Positions 33,487 through 42,922 of a DNA stretch of 52,480 bases are shown one piece after another. The translations under genes and the position numbers were made by a program. Numbering within the stretch: the first letter of the stretch is position 1; every line of letters begins with the position of its first letter. Under the pieces are notes generated by a model. That model saw nothing but the letters and a program-made list of their open reading frames with translations, was not told where the DNA came from and searched no databases. This DNA comes from an uncultured Lachnospiraceae bacterium (GTDB taxonomy: Bacteria > Bacillota > Clostridia > Lachnospirales > Lachnospiraceae): NCBI GenBank assembly GCA_934330725.1, contig CAKRGM010000018.1:1-52480 (forward strand). The letters run 5' to 3'.

Positions 33487-34674
33487 TTATACTTCAAATA
33501 ATTCTTTTAATTTGTCTTCAAGCAATTCTGAACCGATTACACAAATACGTCCTGTAAAGTCAGGCTTTCCATCACGTATTTCATATTCACCCGGAACAAG
33601 GTCAAAATACATCCACTTTCCTTCTTTATCAGGAAGCATACCCTTTGAACGAAGAATCTTTCCATAATCTTCTGAATTAGCAAGCTTATTTAAAATGCTG
33701 TCAAGCTCTGCTTTGTCATACTTGTTTGGTGTTTCTGTTCCCCAGCTTGTAAATACATCATCAGCATGATGATGTCCGTGATGATCGTGGTCATGATGGT
33801 CATGGTCGTGTCCACAGCAATGATCATGGTCATGCTCATCTTCATCATGGTGATGGTGATGCTCATGTTCGTCCTCATCATGGTCATGGTCGTGTCCACA
33901 GCAATGGTCATGGTCATGCTCATCTTCATCATGGTGATGGTGATGCTCATGTTCGTCCTCATCATGGTCATGATCATGTCCGCAGCAGCATTCTCCGTCA
34001 TGATGGTGATGATGCTCATGTTCATGCTCCTCATGAGTCTTTTCAGCCTGCTGTGCAAGCATTTCAAGTTCAAGATTCGTTACATTTTCCATTGCTCCAA
34101 GAATCTGAGTGCCATCAATATCATCCCATGCAGTCGTTATAATATGTGCATCCGGATTAACCTCTCTTATAAGTTCAATTGCTTTCTTTAATTTATCCTC
34201 ACTTACGTTCTGTGTTCTGCTCAGGATAATAGTTCCTGCATGCTCAATCTGATTGTTGAAAAATTCGCCAAAATTCTTCATATAAACCTTTACCTTAGAA
34301 GCATCAGCTACAGTTGATGCACTGTTTAACCTGATTTCATTCTCAATATGAAGATCTTTAACTGCTTTGATTACATCTGATAATTTACCAACACCTGAAG
34401 GCTCAATTATAATTCTGTCAGGATGATATTTATCAACAACTTCCTTTAATGACTTTCCAAAGTCACCGACTAATGAGCAACAGATACAACCTGAATTCAT
34501 TTCTCTTATCTCAACACCTGAATCTTTAAGAAATCCTCCATCAATTCCAATCTCACCAAACTCATTCTCGATTAAAACTACCTGCTCATCCTTTAAAGCT
34601 TCCTTTAAAAGCTTACTTATAAGTGTTGTTTTTCCAGCACCCAAAAATCCTGATATAATATCAACTTTTGTCAT
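33487..34674 (-). CDS. CobW/COG0523-family metallochaperone GTPase, His-rich
   Basis: A 395-aa G3E GTPase. P-loop GFLGAGKTTLISKLLK, metal motif NSGCICCSLVGDF (CxCC, about residue 65), and IIIEPSGVGKLSDVI. Between about residues 205 and 300 is a low-complexity His/Asp/Glu/Cys region (HEHHHHHD, CCGHDHDHDEDE units), able to bind several zinc, nickel or cobalt ions. The C-terminal domain is DDVFTSWGTETPNKYDKAELD through to FTGRICVIGSELLEDKLKELF, as in YciC-type proteins. I use the ATG at 34674; one at 34683 is too close to the AAAGGA box. Regulation by a metal sensor (Zur-like) is expected from the family, but I saw no certain operator. Confidence 0.9.
   Translation of the reverse strand: MTKVDIISGFLGAGKTTLISKLLKEALKDEQVVLIENEFGEIGIDGGFLKDSGVEIREMNSGCICCSLVGDFGKSLKEVVDKYHPDRIIIEPSGVGKLSDVIKAVKDLHIENEIRLNSASTVADASKVKVYMKNFGEFFNNQIEHAGTIILSRTQNVSEDKLKKAIELIREVNPDAHIITTAWDDIDGTQILGAMENVTNLELEMLAQQAEKTHEEHEHEHHHHHDGECCCGHDHDHDEDEHEHHHHHDEDEHDHDHCCGHDHDHDEDEHEHHHHHDEDEHDHDHCCGHDHDHHDHDHHGHHHADDVFTSWGTETPNKYDKAELDSILNKLANSEDYGKILRSKGMLPDKEGKWMYFDLVPGEYEIRDGKPDFTGRICVIGSELLEDKLKELFEV
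33811..33978. repeat. 84-bp tandem repeat coding for His/Asp/Cys units
   Basis: Two nearly identical 84-bp units (33811-33894 and 33895-33978) lie inside the GTPase gene, with partial copies on both sides. Each codes for 28 residues with CGHDHDHDEDE, HEHHHHH and DEDEHDHDHC elements. The near-identity at DNA level suggests recent expansion, so copy number may vary between strains. Confidence 0.95.
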
Positions 34675-34800
34675 TGTATTCATTTCCTTTCTTTAATTTA
34701 TACTATTATTTCATTTCTTTTCTAATTGTTATTATACTATACTTGTCAACTTCCTGTATAAACAATGCCAGAGGCAGAAAGCTTAAACCACAAAGTCAAA

Positions 34801-34825
34801 GTAGGAAGCCATTAAGGCTTCCTAC
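34801..34825 (-). terminator. Hairpin terminator of the small membrane protein gene
   Basis: A perfect 10-bp stem (GTAGGAAGCC/GGCTTCCTAC) with an ATTAA loop begins four bases after the stop of the small membrane protein gene on the minus strand. It is followed by TTTGACTTTG, a weak T-rich tail. Confidence 0.65.
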
Positions 34826-34828
34826 CGG

Positions 34829-35116
34829 TTAAAACTGAAAATAAGTATCAAGAATCATAATAACAATAAATACTATAATGATAAATGTTGCAATGTAAAC
34901 ACCTATCGCTGACTTAGCTGCACTTCCTTTAAATGTCCCGTTCTTTATTGCAAGTATTCCACTTACAACTGTAAAAATTAACGCAAGTACTATAGCGATT
35001 ATTTCAATTATAAATGCATACTGCTCTCCCGGTTTAAAAGTACATAATAAAACTGCTGCTACAATCATTAATGATGAAGCATATCTTATATATTTTTCCA
35101 GCTTTTCTTTATCCAC
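34829..35116 (-). CDS. Small three-helix membrane protein, unknown
   Basis: A 95-aa hydrophobic protein with an amphipathic N-terminus (DKEKLEKYIRYA) and three predicted membrane segments (about residues 15-30, 38-60 and 70-92). The loop between the last two is GTFKGSAAKSA. I do not recognise a family. The GTG at 35116 has CGGAG six bases upstream; an ATG at 35149 has none. It is a single gene between the MacB-like transporter and the G3E GTPases. Nothing indicates its role. Confidence 0.65.
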   Translation of the reverse strand: MDKEKLEKYIRYASSLMIVAAVLLCTFKPGEQYAFIIEIIAIVLALIFTVVSGILAIKNGTFKGSAAKSAIGVYIATFIIIVFIVIMILDTYFQF

Positions 35117-35210
35117 AATAGTCTCCGTTCCCACACTTATTATGTGCATTTCAAATTAGCCAAAACAGCCATATCCGTATTTTAACATTTTACCTTTCTT
35201 AAGGCAATTG

Positions 35211-35260
35211 CCATATATATTAAATTTTTATAATTCTGTATCATAAAATTTAATATATGG
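35211..35260. repeat. AT-rich inverted repeat between transporter and small membrane protein
   Basis: CCATATATATTAAATTTT (35211-35228) and AAAATTTAATATATGG (35245-35260) pair over 16 positions with a two-base bulge and a 16-base loop. It lies 34 bases after the stop of the MacB-like gene, so it may be its terminator. The arms carry T-rich tracts but no clean T-run follows. The palindrome GGCAATTGCC just beyond (35203-35212) overlaps it. Confidence 0.6.
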
Positions 35261-35293
35261 TATCCCGGCCCGCCATTACAGCATTATTTAAAA

Positions 35294-37660
35294 TTACTCT
35301 GCACGGAGTGCTTCAACCGCATCCTTCTTTGATGCCATCTTTGCAGGAATATGTCCTCCAAGTACAGTAAGCAGAGTACTTACTATTACAAGTATAACCG
35401 CATATGAAGGCTTAAGCTGTGCTACATTTTTCATTTCAGTCATATTATAAAGCATTGAATTGATTGGAAATGTAAGTGCCCATGCTATAACAATTCCAAG
35501 TACACCGGAGAATACACCAAGTATAAATGTCTCTGCATCAAACACACGTGTTATATCCTTCTTTCGTGCTCCAAGTGCCCTTAATATACCGATTTCCTTG
35601 GTTCTTTCAAGTACTGACGTATATGTGATAATGCATATCATTATAAGACTTACAACAAGTGATATTGCCGCAAAAGCAACAAGGACTATAGTTATGCCAT
35701 CCATTATTCCACCTGTCATGTCTGAAATACTTGAAGCCAGGTCAACATACAGAACCTGATCATTCTTATCTTTTCCATCATTATAACTGTCAAGATACTT
35801 AAGCACTTCATCTTTATGATTAAAGTTATCAGGGAAAACCATTATCATATATGGTGTTGCATTACCACCTAAATATGAAAGCATCTGTTCCTTTCCGTCT
35901 TTATCAAGGTCTTCCATTGTTATGATATTTTTATCGCTGTTTTCCTGTGCCTTAACAATCTGTGAATTTTCTGCATTATCTATAACTTTCTGTGCAAGTG
36001 AATCACTGTAAACAATACCAGTTCCAAGCAGACCTATTGTAACTGTAGGTTTTACTCTTACTACCCCGGCTATTCTTACCGTAATGCTTTTATCTGAATT
36101 ATACATTGCTTCATAATCATTTCCGGGAGCATATGTACCATATGGTGTTTTTGAATAGTAATCATCATTTGAAACAATTTTGAACTCTGTACCAACTATA
36201 TCATCAAGCGGAATAGAATCAACATTGTCTGTATCAAATCCCAGTGCCTTTAAAATTGTATAATCGGCACGGTTTTCTGTATCAATTACAAACATAAGAT
36301 CTGTGTCACTTTCCGGATAACTTCCGGCAAGAAGGTCATAATCTGATTTTATATATGGTTCACTACCCTGTCTTAATACATCAGGGTATGATGTAAGACC
36401 TATTCCATCTGTACTTGTAACAGCTCCTCCTGTACCTTCTCCATTTGTTGTCTGTGAACCTGTTGTCTTAAACGTTGCAGGTATTATCTTATCGCCATCT
36501 TTTCTTACAACGTTCATATTTACAATTCTTGTATAACTTATGCTCTTACATATATCAGGACTTATATTATTAAGATAGTTCATATAATCATCGCTTAAAT
36601 TATTTTTATGAATATATGAATTTTGTGCTGAATCATACAGTTTGACCTTATCTGTATCTTCATATGTAACTGTTCCATTCATTTTGGCCATCATACTTTT
36701 GGTCTGTTTATCTGATTCCGCTTCATCCATAGTATACATTGACCTGGATATCATGACAGGATACTCTGAAAGCGCATTATTCTGGTATTTTAATACCTGC
36801 TCCTTAAATCCGCTGGACAGACTGAGTATTACTGCAATTCCAATAATACCTATACTTGAGGCAAATGATGTTAAAAACGTACGTCCTTTTTTAGTTCTTA
36901 TATTGTTAAATGACAATTTAAGCGCAGTTAAAAAATTCATACTTGTCTTTTTTAACTTAAATTCATCTTCCTTTGGTCTTTCCTCATGCGGATGGTTATC
37001 AGAAATAATGTGTCCATCCTTAAATTCTATTATTCTGTCTGCATACTCATGAGCCAGCTGCGGATTATGCGTTACCATGATAACAAGTCTGTCTTTGGCA
37101 ACTTCTTTAATAAGCTCCATGATCTGTATACTTGTTTGTGTATCAAGCGCCCCCGTAGGTTCATCACAAAGCAGGATTTCCGGATCATTCGCAAGCGCTC
37201 TGGCAATTGCAACACGCTGCATCTGCCCACCTGATAACTGATTTGGCTTCTTATGAAGATGATCGCCAAGACCAACTTCTTTAAGCACCTCAACAGCTCT
37301 TTTATGTTTTTCTGCTGCAGATACTCCGCTCAGTGTCATTCCAAGCTCCACATTTTCTACAATACTTATGTGCATGATAAGATTATAGCTCTGAAATATA
37401 AATCCTACAGAATTATTTCTGTATGCATCCCATTCTTTATCTTTAAAATCAGATGTCTTTTTACCTTTAATGACAAGTTCTCCTGAATCATACCGGTCAA
37501 GTCCTCCCAGTATGTTAAGAAATGTAGTTTTACCCGAACCACTTGTTCCTAATATAGCTACAAACTCTTTCTGACGGAAGGCAACACTGATATCATCAAG
37601 AGCCTTAGTTTCAATCTCGCCTGCCTTATACGTTTTTTTAATGTGCTTTAATTCAAGCAT
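35294..37660 (-). CDS. MacB-like ABC transporter, ATPase and permease in one chain
   Basis: Residues about 1-225 are an ABC ATPase of the LolD/MacB group: Walker A LGTSGSGKTTFLNILGGLD, Q-loop FIFQSYNLI, signature LSGGQMQRVAIARALA, Walker B ILLCDEPTGALD. A membrane segment at about 255-290 leads to a large extracytoplasmic domain (about 300-650). Three more segments follow with the FtsX permease motifs TKEIGILRALGARKKDI and GHIPAKMASKKDAVEALR. Such type VII systems export peptides or sense antimicrobials. At 788 aa it is complete. The ATG at 37660 has GGGAGG 12 bases before it; the frame is open to 37699. No two-component system is adjacent. Substrate unknown. Confidence 0.9.
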   Translation of the reverse strand: MLELKHIKKTYKAGEIETKALDDISVAFRQKEFVAILGTSGSGKTTFLNILGGLDRYDSGELVIKGKKTSDFKDKEWDAYRNNSVGFIFQSYNLIMHISIVENVELGMTLSGVSAAEKHKRAVEVLKEVGLGDHLHKKPNQLSGGQMQRVAIARALANDPEILLCDEPTGALDTQTSIQIMELIKEVAKDRLVIMVTHNPQLAHEYADRIIEFKDGHIISDNHPHEERPKEDEFKLKKTSMNFLTALKLSFNNIRTKKGRTFLTSFASSIGIIGIAVILSLSSGFKEQVLKYQNNALSEYPVMISRSMYTMDEAESDKQTKSMMAKMNGTVTYEDTDKVKLYDSAQNSYIHKNNLSDDYMNYLNNISPDICKSISYTRIVNMNVVRKDGDKIIPATFKTTGSQTTNGEGTGGAVTSTDGIGLTSYPDVLRQGSEPYIKSDYDLLAGSYPESDTDLMFVIDTENRADYTILKALGFDTDNVDSIPLDDIVGTEFKIVSNDDYYSKTPYGTYAPGNDYEAMYNSDKSITVRIAGVVRVKPTVTIGLLGTGIVYSDSLAQKVIDNAENSQIVKAQENSDKNIITMEDLDKDGKEQMLSYLGGNATPYMIMVFPDNFNHKDEVLKYLDSYNDGKDKNDQVLYVDLASSISDMTGGIMDGITIVLVAFAAISLVVSLIMICIITYTSVLERTKEIGILRALGARKKDITRVFDAETFILGVFSGVLGIVIAWALTFPINSMLYNMTEMKNVAQLKPSYAVILVIVSTLLTVLGGHIPAKMASKKDAVEALRAE

Positions 37661-37780
37661 TAAGCTATCTATCCTCCCTGAAAAATAATTTTGTTCCATT
37701 TTATCATTTTTATATTAAAATCAGATTAAAATAAAATAATTATTTGATTAAATATCATCAAAGGCGAAAAATCCAAAAGT

Positions 37781-38752
37781 CTATAATCTTATCTTAACGC
37801 CCTTATCATACAGCTTCTTAAATGTAATCTCTGTATCCGGAATTGTTTCTCCTTTGTGAAGAAGTAATTCAAGGCTCTTTTTATCTGACTGTTTTTTTTC
37901 ATCTGAATAATCATTCTTATGCTGTATTATTTCATTATAATAAGGTGATCTTTTTGCATATTTCCAGAAATAGTCCTCATACTGTACCCCATCATAGCAC
38001 CATGGTTTATCAAAAAGATTATAGTGTATTATCTTTGGATTAGTATAAAGAGGCTTTCCCTGCTGTGGCATTACATCCCAGCATTCATCAAGATAAAGTA
38101 TTCTTCCATGGCATATTGAATTAATGTAATCCTGATCCGGTGCAATACAGTCAATATGATATTTAGTAAGAAGCTCAAGAAACCTCTTTGAAAATTTTTC
38201 TTCCCTCATGGCTTTAAGATTCATCAGAAGCATACCGGAGTTAATATACTCATGGCGGTCAACGCCTATTCCCTCTTCAAGATATTTTACAAGCTGAGGT
38301 ATTTCTTCAATAGAATGATCCGTGCACGCGCCGATAAGATTATTACCAAGTTCATACGCATAAAGCTCTGATATATCCCCCGGTACAATAATATCGCTGT
38401 CGATATAAATTCCCTTATCATACTCTGTAAACATATCAGCAATAAACAGCCTGAAATATATGGTAAGTGTAAAATAATCACAGCGCAGCCTGTTCTCTTC
38501 CCTGTCAGTTATATTATTTTCAATCTTATCCATAAGTTCAGACATATCAGCAAATTCTATATTAAAATTATCATTTTCAAGTGCTGCAATTCTCTGTCTG
38601 TTTTTTTCATTTAACTCCTTGCTGATAACAACTATTTTATAATTTTTATCCTTAGATGCATTCTCAATCATAGACTCCAGCGCTACTTCAAGATATGGAG
38701 CATATCCGTCATCAATTGTAAAAAACACAGGTATAATGTCTCTCTTGCTCAT
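37781..38752 (-). CDS. Family 8 glycosyltransferase
   Basis: A 323-aa GT8 enzyme, related to lipopolysaccharide/teichoic galactosyl- or glucosyltransferases. It begins with IIPVFFTIDDGYAPYLEVAL. The metal-binding DxD is in YIDSDIIVPGDISELY (about residue 100) and the acceptor region in YINSGMLLMNLKAMRE and APDQDYINSICHGRI. HYNLFDKPWCYDG completes the fold. The ATG at 38752 has AAAGGA nine bases upstream; earlier in-frame codons are poorer. It follows aroA by 63 bases and may share its transcript. Sugar donor and acceptor are unknown. Confidence 0.9.
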   Translation of the reverse strand: MSKRDIIPVFFTIDDGYAPYLEVALESMIENASKDKNYKIVVISKELNEKNRQRIAALENDNFNIEFADMSELMDKIENNITDREENRLRCDYFTLTIYFRLFIADMFTEYDKGIYIDSDIIVPGDISELYAYELGNNLIGACTDHSIEEIPQLVKYLEEGIGVDRHEYINSGMLLMNLKAMREEKFSKRFLELLTKYHIDCIAPDQDYINSICHGRILYLDECWDVMPQQGKPLYTNPKIIHYNLFDKPWCYDGVQYEDYFWKYAKRSPYYNEIIQHKNDYSDEKKQSDKKSLELLLHKGETIPDTEITFKKLYDKGVKIRL

Positions 38753-38815
38753 TCTGCCAATTCCTTTCTTATAATTTATTCTGACTGGCTGCATTAAATT
38801 TTAATTCTGCATATA

Positions 38816-40108
38816 CTATCGTGTAATTGAATCCAGAACTTCAAAGTAATTCTCAAATGTTTTAGCACAGCATTTATAGTCATCAATTATTATTCCATCT
38901 ACCTTAAGTCCGATTAGTGCAAATGACATAGCCATTCTGTGATCATCATAGGTTTTTATTACTGCAGGCCGGATTTTCCCAGGATATATTCTTATTGCAT
39001 CATCCTCTTCATCAACCTTAATACCAAGCCTTCTAAGTTCTGTTACAATTGCATTTATTCTGTCTGATTCCTGCAGCCTTATATGTCCGATATTTTCAAT
39101 ATATGTCGGTGTCTTTGCAAATGGTGCAAGTACTGCAAGTGTCATTGTCTGATCTGAAAAATCATTCATATCTACGTTAATGCCATTATAATTTCCGCCC
39201 TGTGGTCCTGTAACCACTATTCCGTCGTCATTTTCATCAACCGTGCAGCCTAACTTCTTAAGTACGTTAAGAAACTTCATATCTCCCTGCATAGAATCAG
39301 CATGGACATTCTTTACTTTTGTTTTGCCACCTGTCAATGCCGCTGCTGCATAGAAATAACATGCTGCTGATATATCCGGCTCAATCTGATATTGCGAGAT
39401 ATCGTACTTCTGCCCTTTATCGATTCTGTATATACTGCCCTCATGAAAAACCCGGCACCCAAACTGTTCCATCATTTTTATGGTAATTCTTATATATGAG
39501 CCTTCCGTCTTCTTACTTGTGATTTTTATTGTAAGACCGCCATCTATCATAGGTGCTACCATCATAAGCGCACTTAAAAACTGCGTACTCTTGCTTATGT
39601 CGATTTCTACTTCATTTTTTATCTTTGATAAATTTGCCGCTGCCCCAACTACCTTCACAGGAAGATGTCCTTTTTTTTCAAGAAATGTAAATTCAGCTCC
39701 AAGTGAACTAAGTGCCTCGAATAATGGAAGCATAGGACGTTTTTTCATCTGTTCGGATGCATTTATTATGTATTCTCCTTTGCTTAAGGCTAACATTGCT
39801 GTAAGAAATCTTGCAGCTGTTCCGGCACTTCCTACATTAATCTCTGCATTATTTACAGGTATGTCACTTTTGCAGCCCTTTATAATGACATACTTATCAT
39901 CTTCATTTACTTCAATATCATATCCAAGGCTTTTAAGGCTCCCTATAAAATGTCTTGAATCATCACTAAATAAAACTCCGTCAAGCCGGCATGTCGTATC
40001 AGACAAAGCAGCCATTAGCAGCGCCCTGTTTGTTATGCTTTTTGACCCTGGTACCAAAACTTCACAGTCTAATGGTTCATTTATTGTTTTTACTCTGTAT
40101 TGTGACAT
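38816..40108 (-). CDS. aroA: 3-phosphoshikimate 1-carboxyvinyltransferase (EPSP synthase)
   Basis: It joins phosphoenolpyruvate to shikimate-3-phosphate in aromatic amino acid synthesis. Motifs: VPGSKSITNRALLMAALSD (about residue 20), INVGSAGTAARFLTAMLAL (about 90), MKKRPMLPLFEAL, and YDDHRMAMSFALIGLKVDG near the C-terminus. The PEP-binding loop reads GSAGTAAR where class I enzymes have GNAGTAMR. At 430 aa it is full length. A GGAG site precedes the ATG. It lies between two glycosyltransferase genes with no other shikimate genes in view. Confidence 0.95.
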   Translation of the reverse strand: MSQYRVKTINEPLDCEVLVPGSKSITNRALLMAALSDTTCRLDGVLFSDDSRHFIGSLKSLGYDIEVNEDDKYVIIKGCKSDIPVNNAEINVGSAGTAARFLTAMLALSKGEYIINASEQMKKRPMLPLFEALSSLGAEFTFLEKKGHLPVKVVGAAANLSKIKNEVEIDISKSTQFLSALMMVAPMIDGGLTIKITSKKTEGSYIRITIKMMEQFGCRVFHEGSIYRIDKGQKYDISQYQIEPDISAACYFYAAAALTGGKTKVKNVHADSMQGDMKFLNVLKKLGCTVDENDDGIVVTGPQGGNYNGINVDMNDFSDQTMTLAVLAPFAKTPTYIENIGHIRLQESDRINAIVTELRRLGIKVDEEDDAIRIYPGKIRPAVIKTYDDHRMAMSFALIGLKVDGIIIDDYKCCAKTFENYFEVLDSITR

Positions 40109-40186
40109 TACTTTCTCCTGTTCTGCTTTCTTTATGTATACTGCTTTTTTATACTTACGATTTTCTTTTGTATCCGTTATTTTTTC

Positions 40187-41455
40187 TTATATCTTCCATG
40201 TTTCATTCATAAAGTCAGCTGCCCTGTTTTTCCATGTATCATATTCTAAACTTTTTCTTCGTCCATTCCCAGCTATGACCTGTGCATGGTATGGATCTCC
40301 AAGTATCCTTTTTATCTTATCAGGCAGACCGCCGAGTTTATTTAAATCATAGTAAATTATATCCTGTCCGTCAATATACTTTGACCTTATATAGGTGCTT
40401 GTATCAGTAACACATACGCATCCATTAAGTGCTGCCGTTGCTATTCTGTCATGAAATCCTCTCTTAAACCACGGCATTACATTCAAGCCTATTTTAGAAT
40501 CCTGCATTACTTTCACCGATTCCATATATGTCACAGGCTTGTGTATCACAAGATTCTTACGATTGGATATTTTTACATCTTCCCAGCCATCGCCAAAAAC
40601 ATTGACAACTATTCCTGCACCTGTAAGTGTGTCTATTACTTTAGCTCTAAATCTTGCACGAAGCACACTATCCATACGCTTAAAAAGCAAAATGCACTGA
40701 TGTACCTGTGCATCAGTAAGCTGCATTTCATATTGCTGCATTGCAAGCCTTATTGAAGACTCTATTGTCAGATTCGTATCACTTAATATCTGCTCATATA
40801 CAATATCCCATAACTGTTTAAGGCTATCATTAAACCTTTCCGTTTCTGTATCTATATCATTATAGTTCATTATATTCCCGGTAAATACAACGTCCATACT
40901 TCGCTTCGAATACTCTCTATAAGCATTTTTACAATTACCGGTGGTCTTGCCTGCAATAACCTGTCCGTTACCTGACCGACACTCAATTTCCTTATATTCA
41001 ATTCCTGCCAGCGGCATAAATACGGCATGTCTTATATTTCCCGTCTTTTCATTATACAACGACCCTTTTCCATAATATTTGTTTATATACTCTGCATGTT
41101 CCTCATCTACACACACAAACGTTACATTTTTAATATCAGAACAAATTGCGTTATCATAAAAAAATGGTGGATCCACAAGAATATCAAAGCACTTAACATT
41201 GCTCTTATTCCAAAAGTTTCCACCATTATTATCCTGCATAAGCATGCCGATATTGTTAAAGAAAATAATACCGGCAGGCTTACTGTATATAAAATCATTT
41301 ATTTTTTCAAAAAGTGTATTGTCCTGACACCGCAGCTCATTAACATCTGCAGTCAATACTTCACAGCCGTTTTCTTTCATTCCCTGTGCAAGTTCATCCG
41401 CAAAAGCATTTAGCGAATCAATTACTCCTTTGAATAAAATAAATCTACTGATCAT
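40187..41455 (-). CDS. CgeB-like glycosyltransferase (GT1-like C-terminal domain)
   Basis: A 422-aa protein. The C-terminal part (about residues 290-420) resembles the Glyco_trans_1_2 domain of CgeB: VMQDSKIGLNVMPWFKRGFH, RIATAALNGCVCVTDTSTYI and KIKRILGDPYHAQVIAGNGR. The N-terminal part carries GIIFFNNIGMLMQDN and DILVDPPFFYDN, a donor-fold half with some divergence. The start ATG overlaps the citrate synthase stop by 11 bases, implying coupling to that unlike gene. CgeB of Bacillus acts on spore surface polysaccharide, but this one could equally modify surface glycans or flagellin-type proteins. Confidence 0.75.
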   Translation of the reverse strand: MISRFILFKGVIDSLNAFADELAQGMKENGCEVLTADVNELRCQDNTLFEKINDFIYSKPAGIIFFNNIGMLMQDNNGGNFWNKSNVKCFDILVDPPFFYDNAICSDIKNVTFVCVDEEHAEYINKYYGKGSLYNEKTGNIRHAVFMPLAGIEYKEIECRSGNGQVIAGKTTGNCKNAYREYSKRSMDVVFTGNIMNYNDIDTETERFNDSLKQLWDIVYEQILSDTNLTIESSIRLAMQQYEMQLTDAQVHQCILLFKRMDSVLRARFRAKVIDTLTGAGIVVNVFGDGWEDVKISNRKNLVIHKPVTYMESVKVMQDSKIGLNVMPWFKRGFHDRIATAALNGCVCVTDTSTYIRSKYIDGQDIIYYDLNKLGGLPDKIKRILGDPYHAQVIAGNGRRKSLEYDTWKNRAADFMNETWKI

Positions 41456-42842
41456 GTCTTACCTGCTCATCTCTTCTGTCCATAGTACAGTATGGTCTGT
41501 GATATCCCACATATTTATATGCAGGACGTATAATCTTACCTGCATTAACAAGTTCTTCAAGACGATGTGAACACCAGCCTGAAATTCTTGAAATAGCAAA
41601 CATTGGTGTAAAAAGTTCTTCCGGTATTCCAAGCATACTGTAAACAAAACCACTATAAAAATCGACATTTGCACAGACTGGCTTAAACATCTGACGCTTC
41701 TTCATAATAAGCTCTCCGGCCTTTTCCTCTACAAGCTCATATAATGCAAATTCTTTCTGCATTCCCTTTTCTTCTGAAAGTCTCTTTGCAAAACGCTTAA
41801 GGATAACTTCACGCGGATCGGAATTGGTATATACTGCGTGTCCCATTCCGTATATAAGTCCCGCGCCATCAAACGCCTTCTTATCTAGAATCTTCTCAAG
41901 ATATTCACATACTTCTTTTTCATCTTCCCAGTTCTTACAATTTTTCTCAATATCAGCAAACATTTTCTGAACCTTTAAATTTGCACCACCATGCTTAGGT
42001 CCCTTAAGAGATGCTATTGATGCTGCGATTGCTGAATATGTATCTGTACCTGAAGACGTTACCACATGTGTCGTAAATGTTGAGTTATTACCGCCGCCAT
42101 GCTCTGCATGAAGTACAAGACATATATCAAGCACCTTTGCTTCAAGTTCTGTGAATTTTCCATCACCCCTTAACATATAAAGAATGTTCTCTGCTGTCGA
42201 ATAACCTTTCATAGGATTCTTTATCATAAGAGTTCCATCAAGTTTAAAATGCTTATATGCCTGATATGCGTATACAGCAATAAGTGGCATTTTTGCAATG
42301 AGCTGCAATGACTGTCTAAGCACATTAGGAACAGATATGTCATCAGGGTTTTCATCGTATGAATAAAGGCTCAATATACTTTTCATAAGCGAATTCATAA
42401 GATTCGTACTTGTTGCTTTCATAATGACATCACGTATAAACGCACCCGAAAGTTCCTGCAAATCTGTAAGAATATGAATAAAGTTATCAAGCTGCTTCTC
42501 ATCAGGAAGTGAACCGAATAAAAGCAGATATGTTATCTCTTCAAATCTGAATCTTTCTCTTTCTTTATCACTGATAATATCTGCTACATTATATCCCTGA
42601 AAATACAACTCTCCATCTACCGGTATTTTACGTCCATGAACACTTGTATATCCAACAACATCAGAAATCTCTGTAAGTCCTGTGAGTACACCATTACCGT
42701 TACTGTCTCTAAGACCCCTTTTTACATCATATTCTGTATAAAGATCCAGATTGATTGATCCTGATCTTGTACATTCTCTTACAAGTTCATCAAATGCCTC
42801 TTTCTTTACAGTTGTAAGCTGCATCATCTGCTGATTATTCAT
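41445..42842 (-). CDS. Citrate synthase
   Basis: It condenses oxaloacetate and acetyl-CoA to citrate. Motifs: VHGRKIPVDGELYFQGYNV (about residue 75), the catalytic-His segment VLHAEHGGGNNSTFTTHVV (about 250), LKGPKHGGANLKV (about 290) and the CoA/citrate site YGMGHAVYTNSDPREVILKR (about 340). The final region FKPVCANVDFYSGFVYSML has the active-site Asp and the Phe-Tyr segment. The length of 465 aa resembles clostridial forms. The ATG at 42842 has TGGAGG eight bases upstream. With the aconitase gene it gives the first steps toward 2-oxoglutarate; isocitrate dehydrogenase is not in the window. Confidence 0.95.
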   Translation of the reverse strand: MNNQQMMQLTTVKKEAFDELVRECTRSGSINLDLYTEYDVKRGLRDSNGNGVLTGLTEISDVVGYTSVHGRKIPVDGELYFQGYNVADIISDKERERFRFEEITYLLLFGSLPDEKQLDNFIHILTDLQELSGAFIRDVIMKATSTNLMNSLMKSILSLYSYDENPDDISVPNVLRQSLQLIAKMPLIAVYAYQAYKHFKLDGTLMIKNPMKGYSTAENILYMLRGDGKFTELEAKVLDICLVLHAEHGGGNNSTFTTHVVTSSGTDTYSAIAASIASLKGPKHGGANLKVQKMFADIEKNCKNWEDEKEVCEYLEKILDKKAFDGAGLIYGMGHAVYTNSDPREVILKRFAKRLSEEKGMQKEFALYELVEEKAGELIMKKRQMFKPVCANVDFYSGFVYSMLGIPEELFTPMFAISRISGWCSHRLEELVNAGKIIRPAYKYVGYHRPYCTMDRRDEQVRHDQ

Positions 42843-42922
42843 ACGAAATACCTCCATTCACTGCCACTTATACACTTCACCACAGTAGTGCATAAAAATA
42901 CAATGATTCTATTATCCTATAT

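Noticed and set aside
33811..33978. Tandem DNA repeat that might look like a CRISPR array
   Set aside because: Units are adjacent with no unique spacers and stay in frame within a coding region.
33690..34191. Long Met/Ile/Thr-rich open frames on both strands
   Set aside because: They are by-products of the His/Asp-codon repeat of the GTPase gene read in other frames; no ribosome site and low complexity.
34684..34800. Zur or Fur box ahead of the His-rich GTPase gene
   Set aside because: The AT-rich sequence has TTGACA and TATAATA fragments but no convincing palindrome; the expected metal operator could not be shown.
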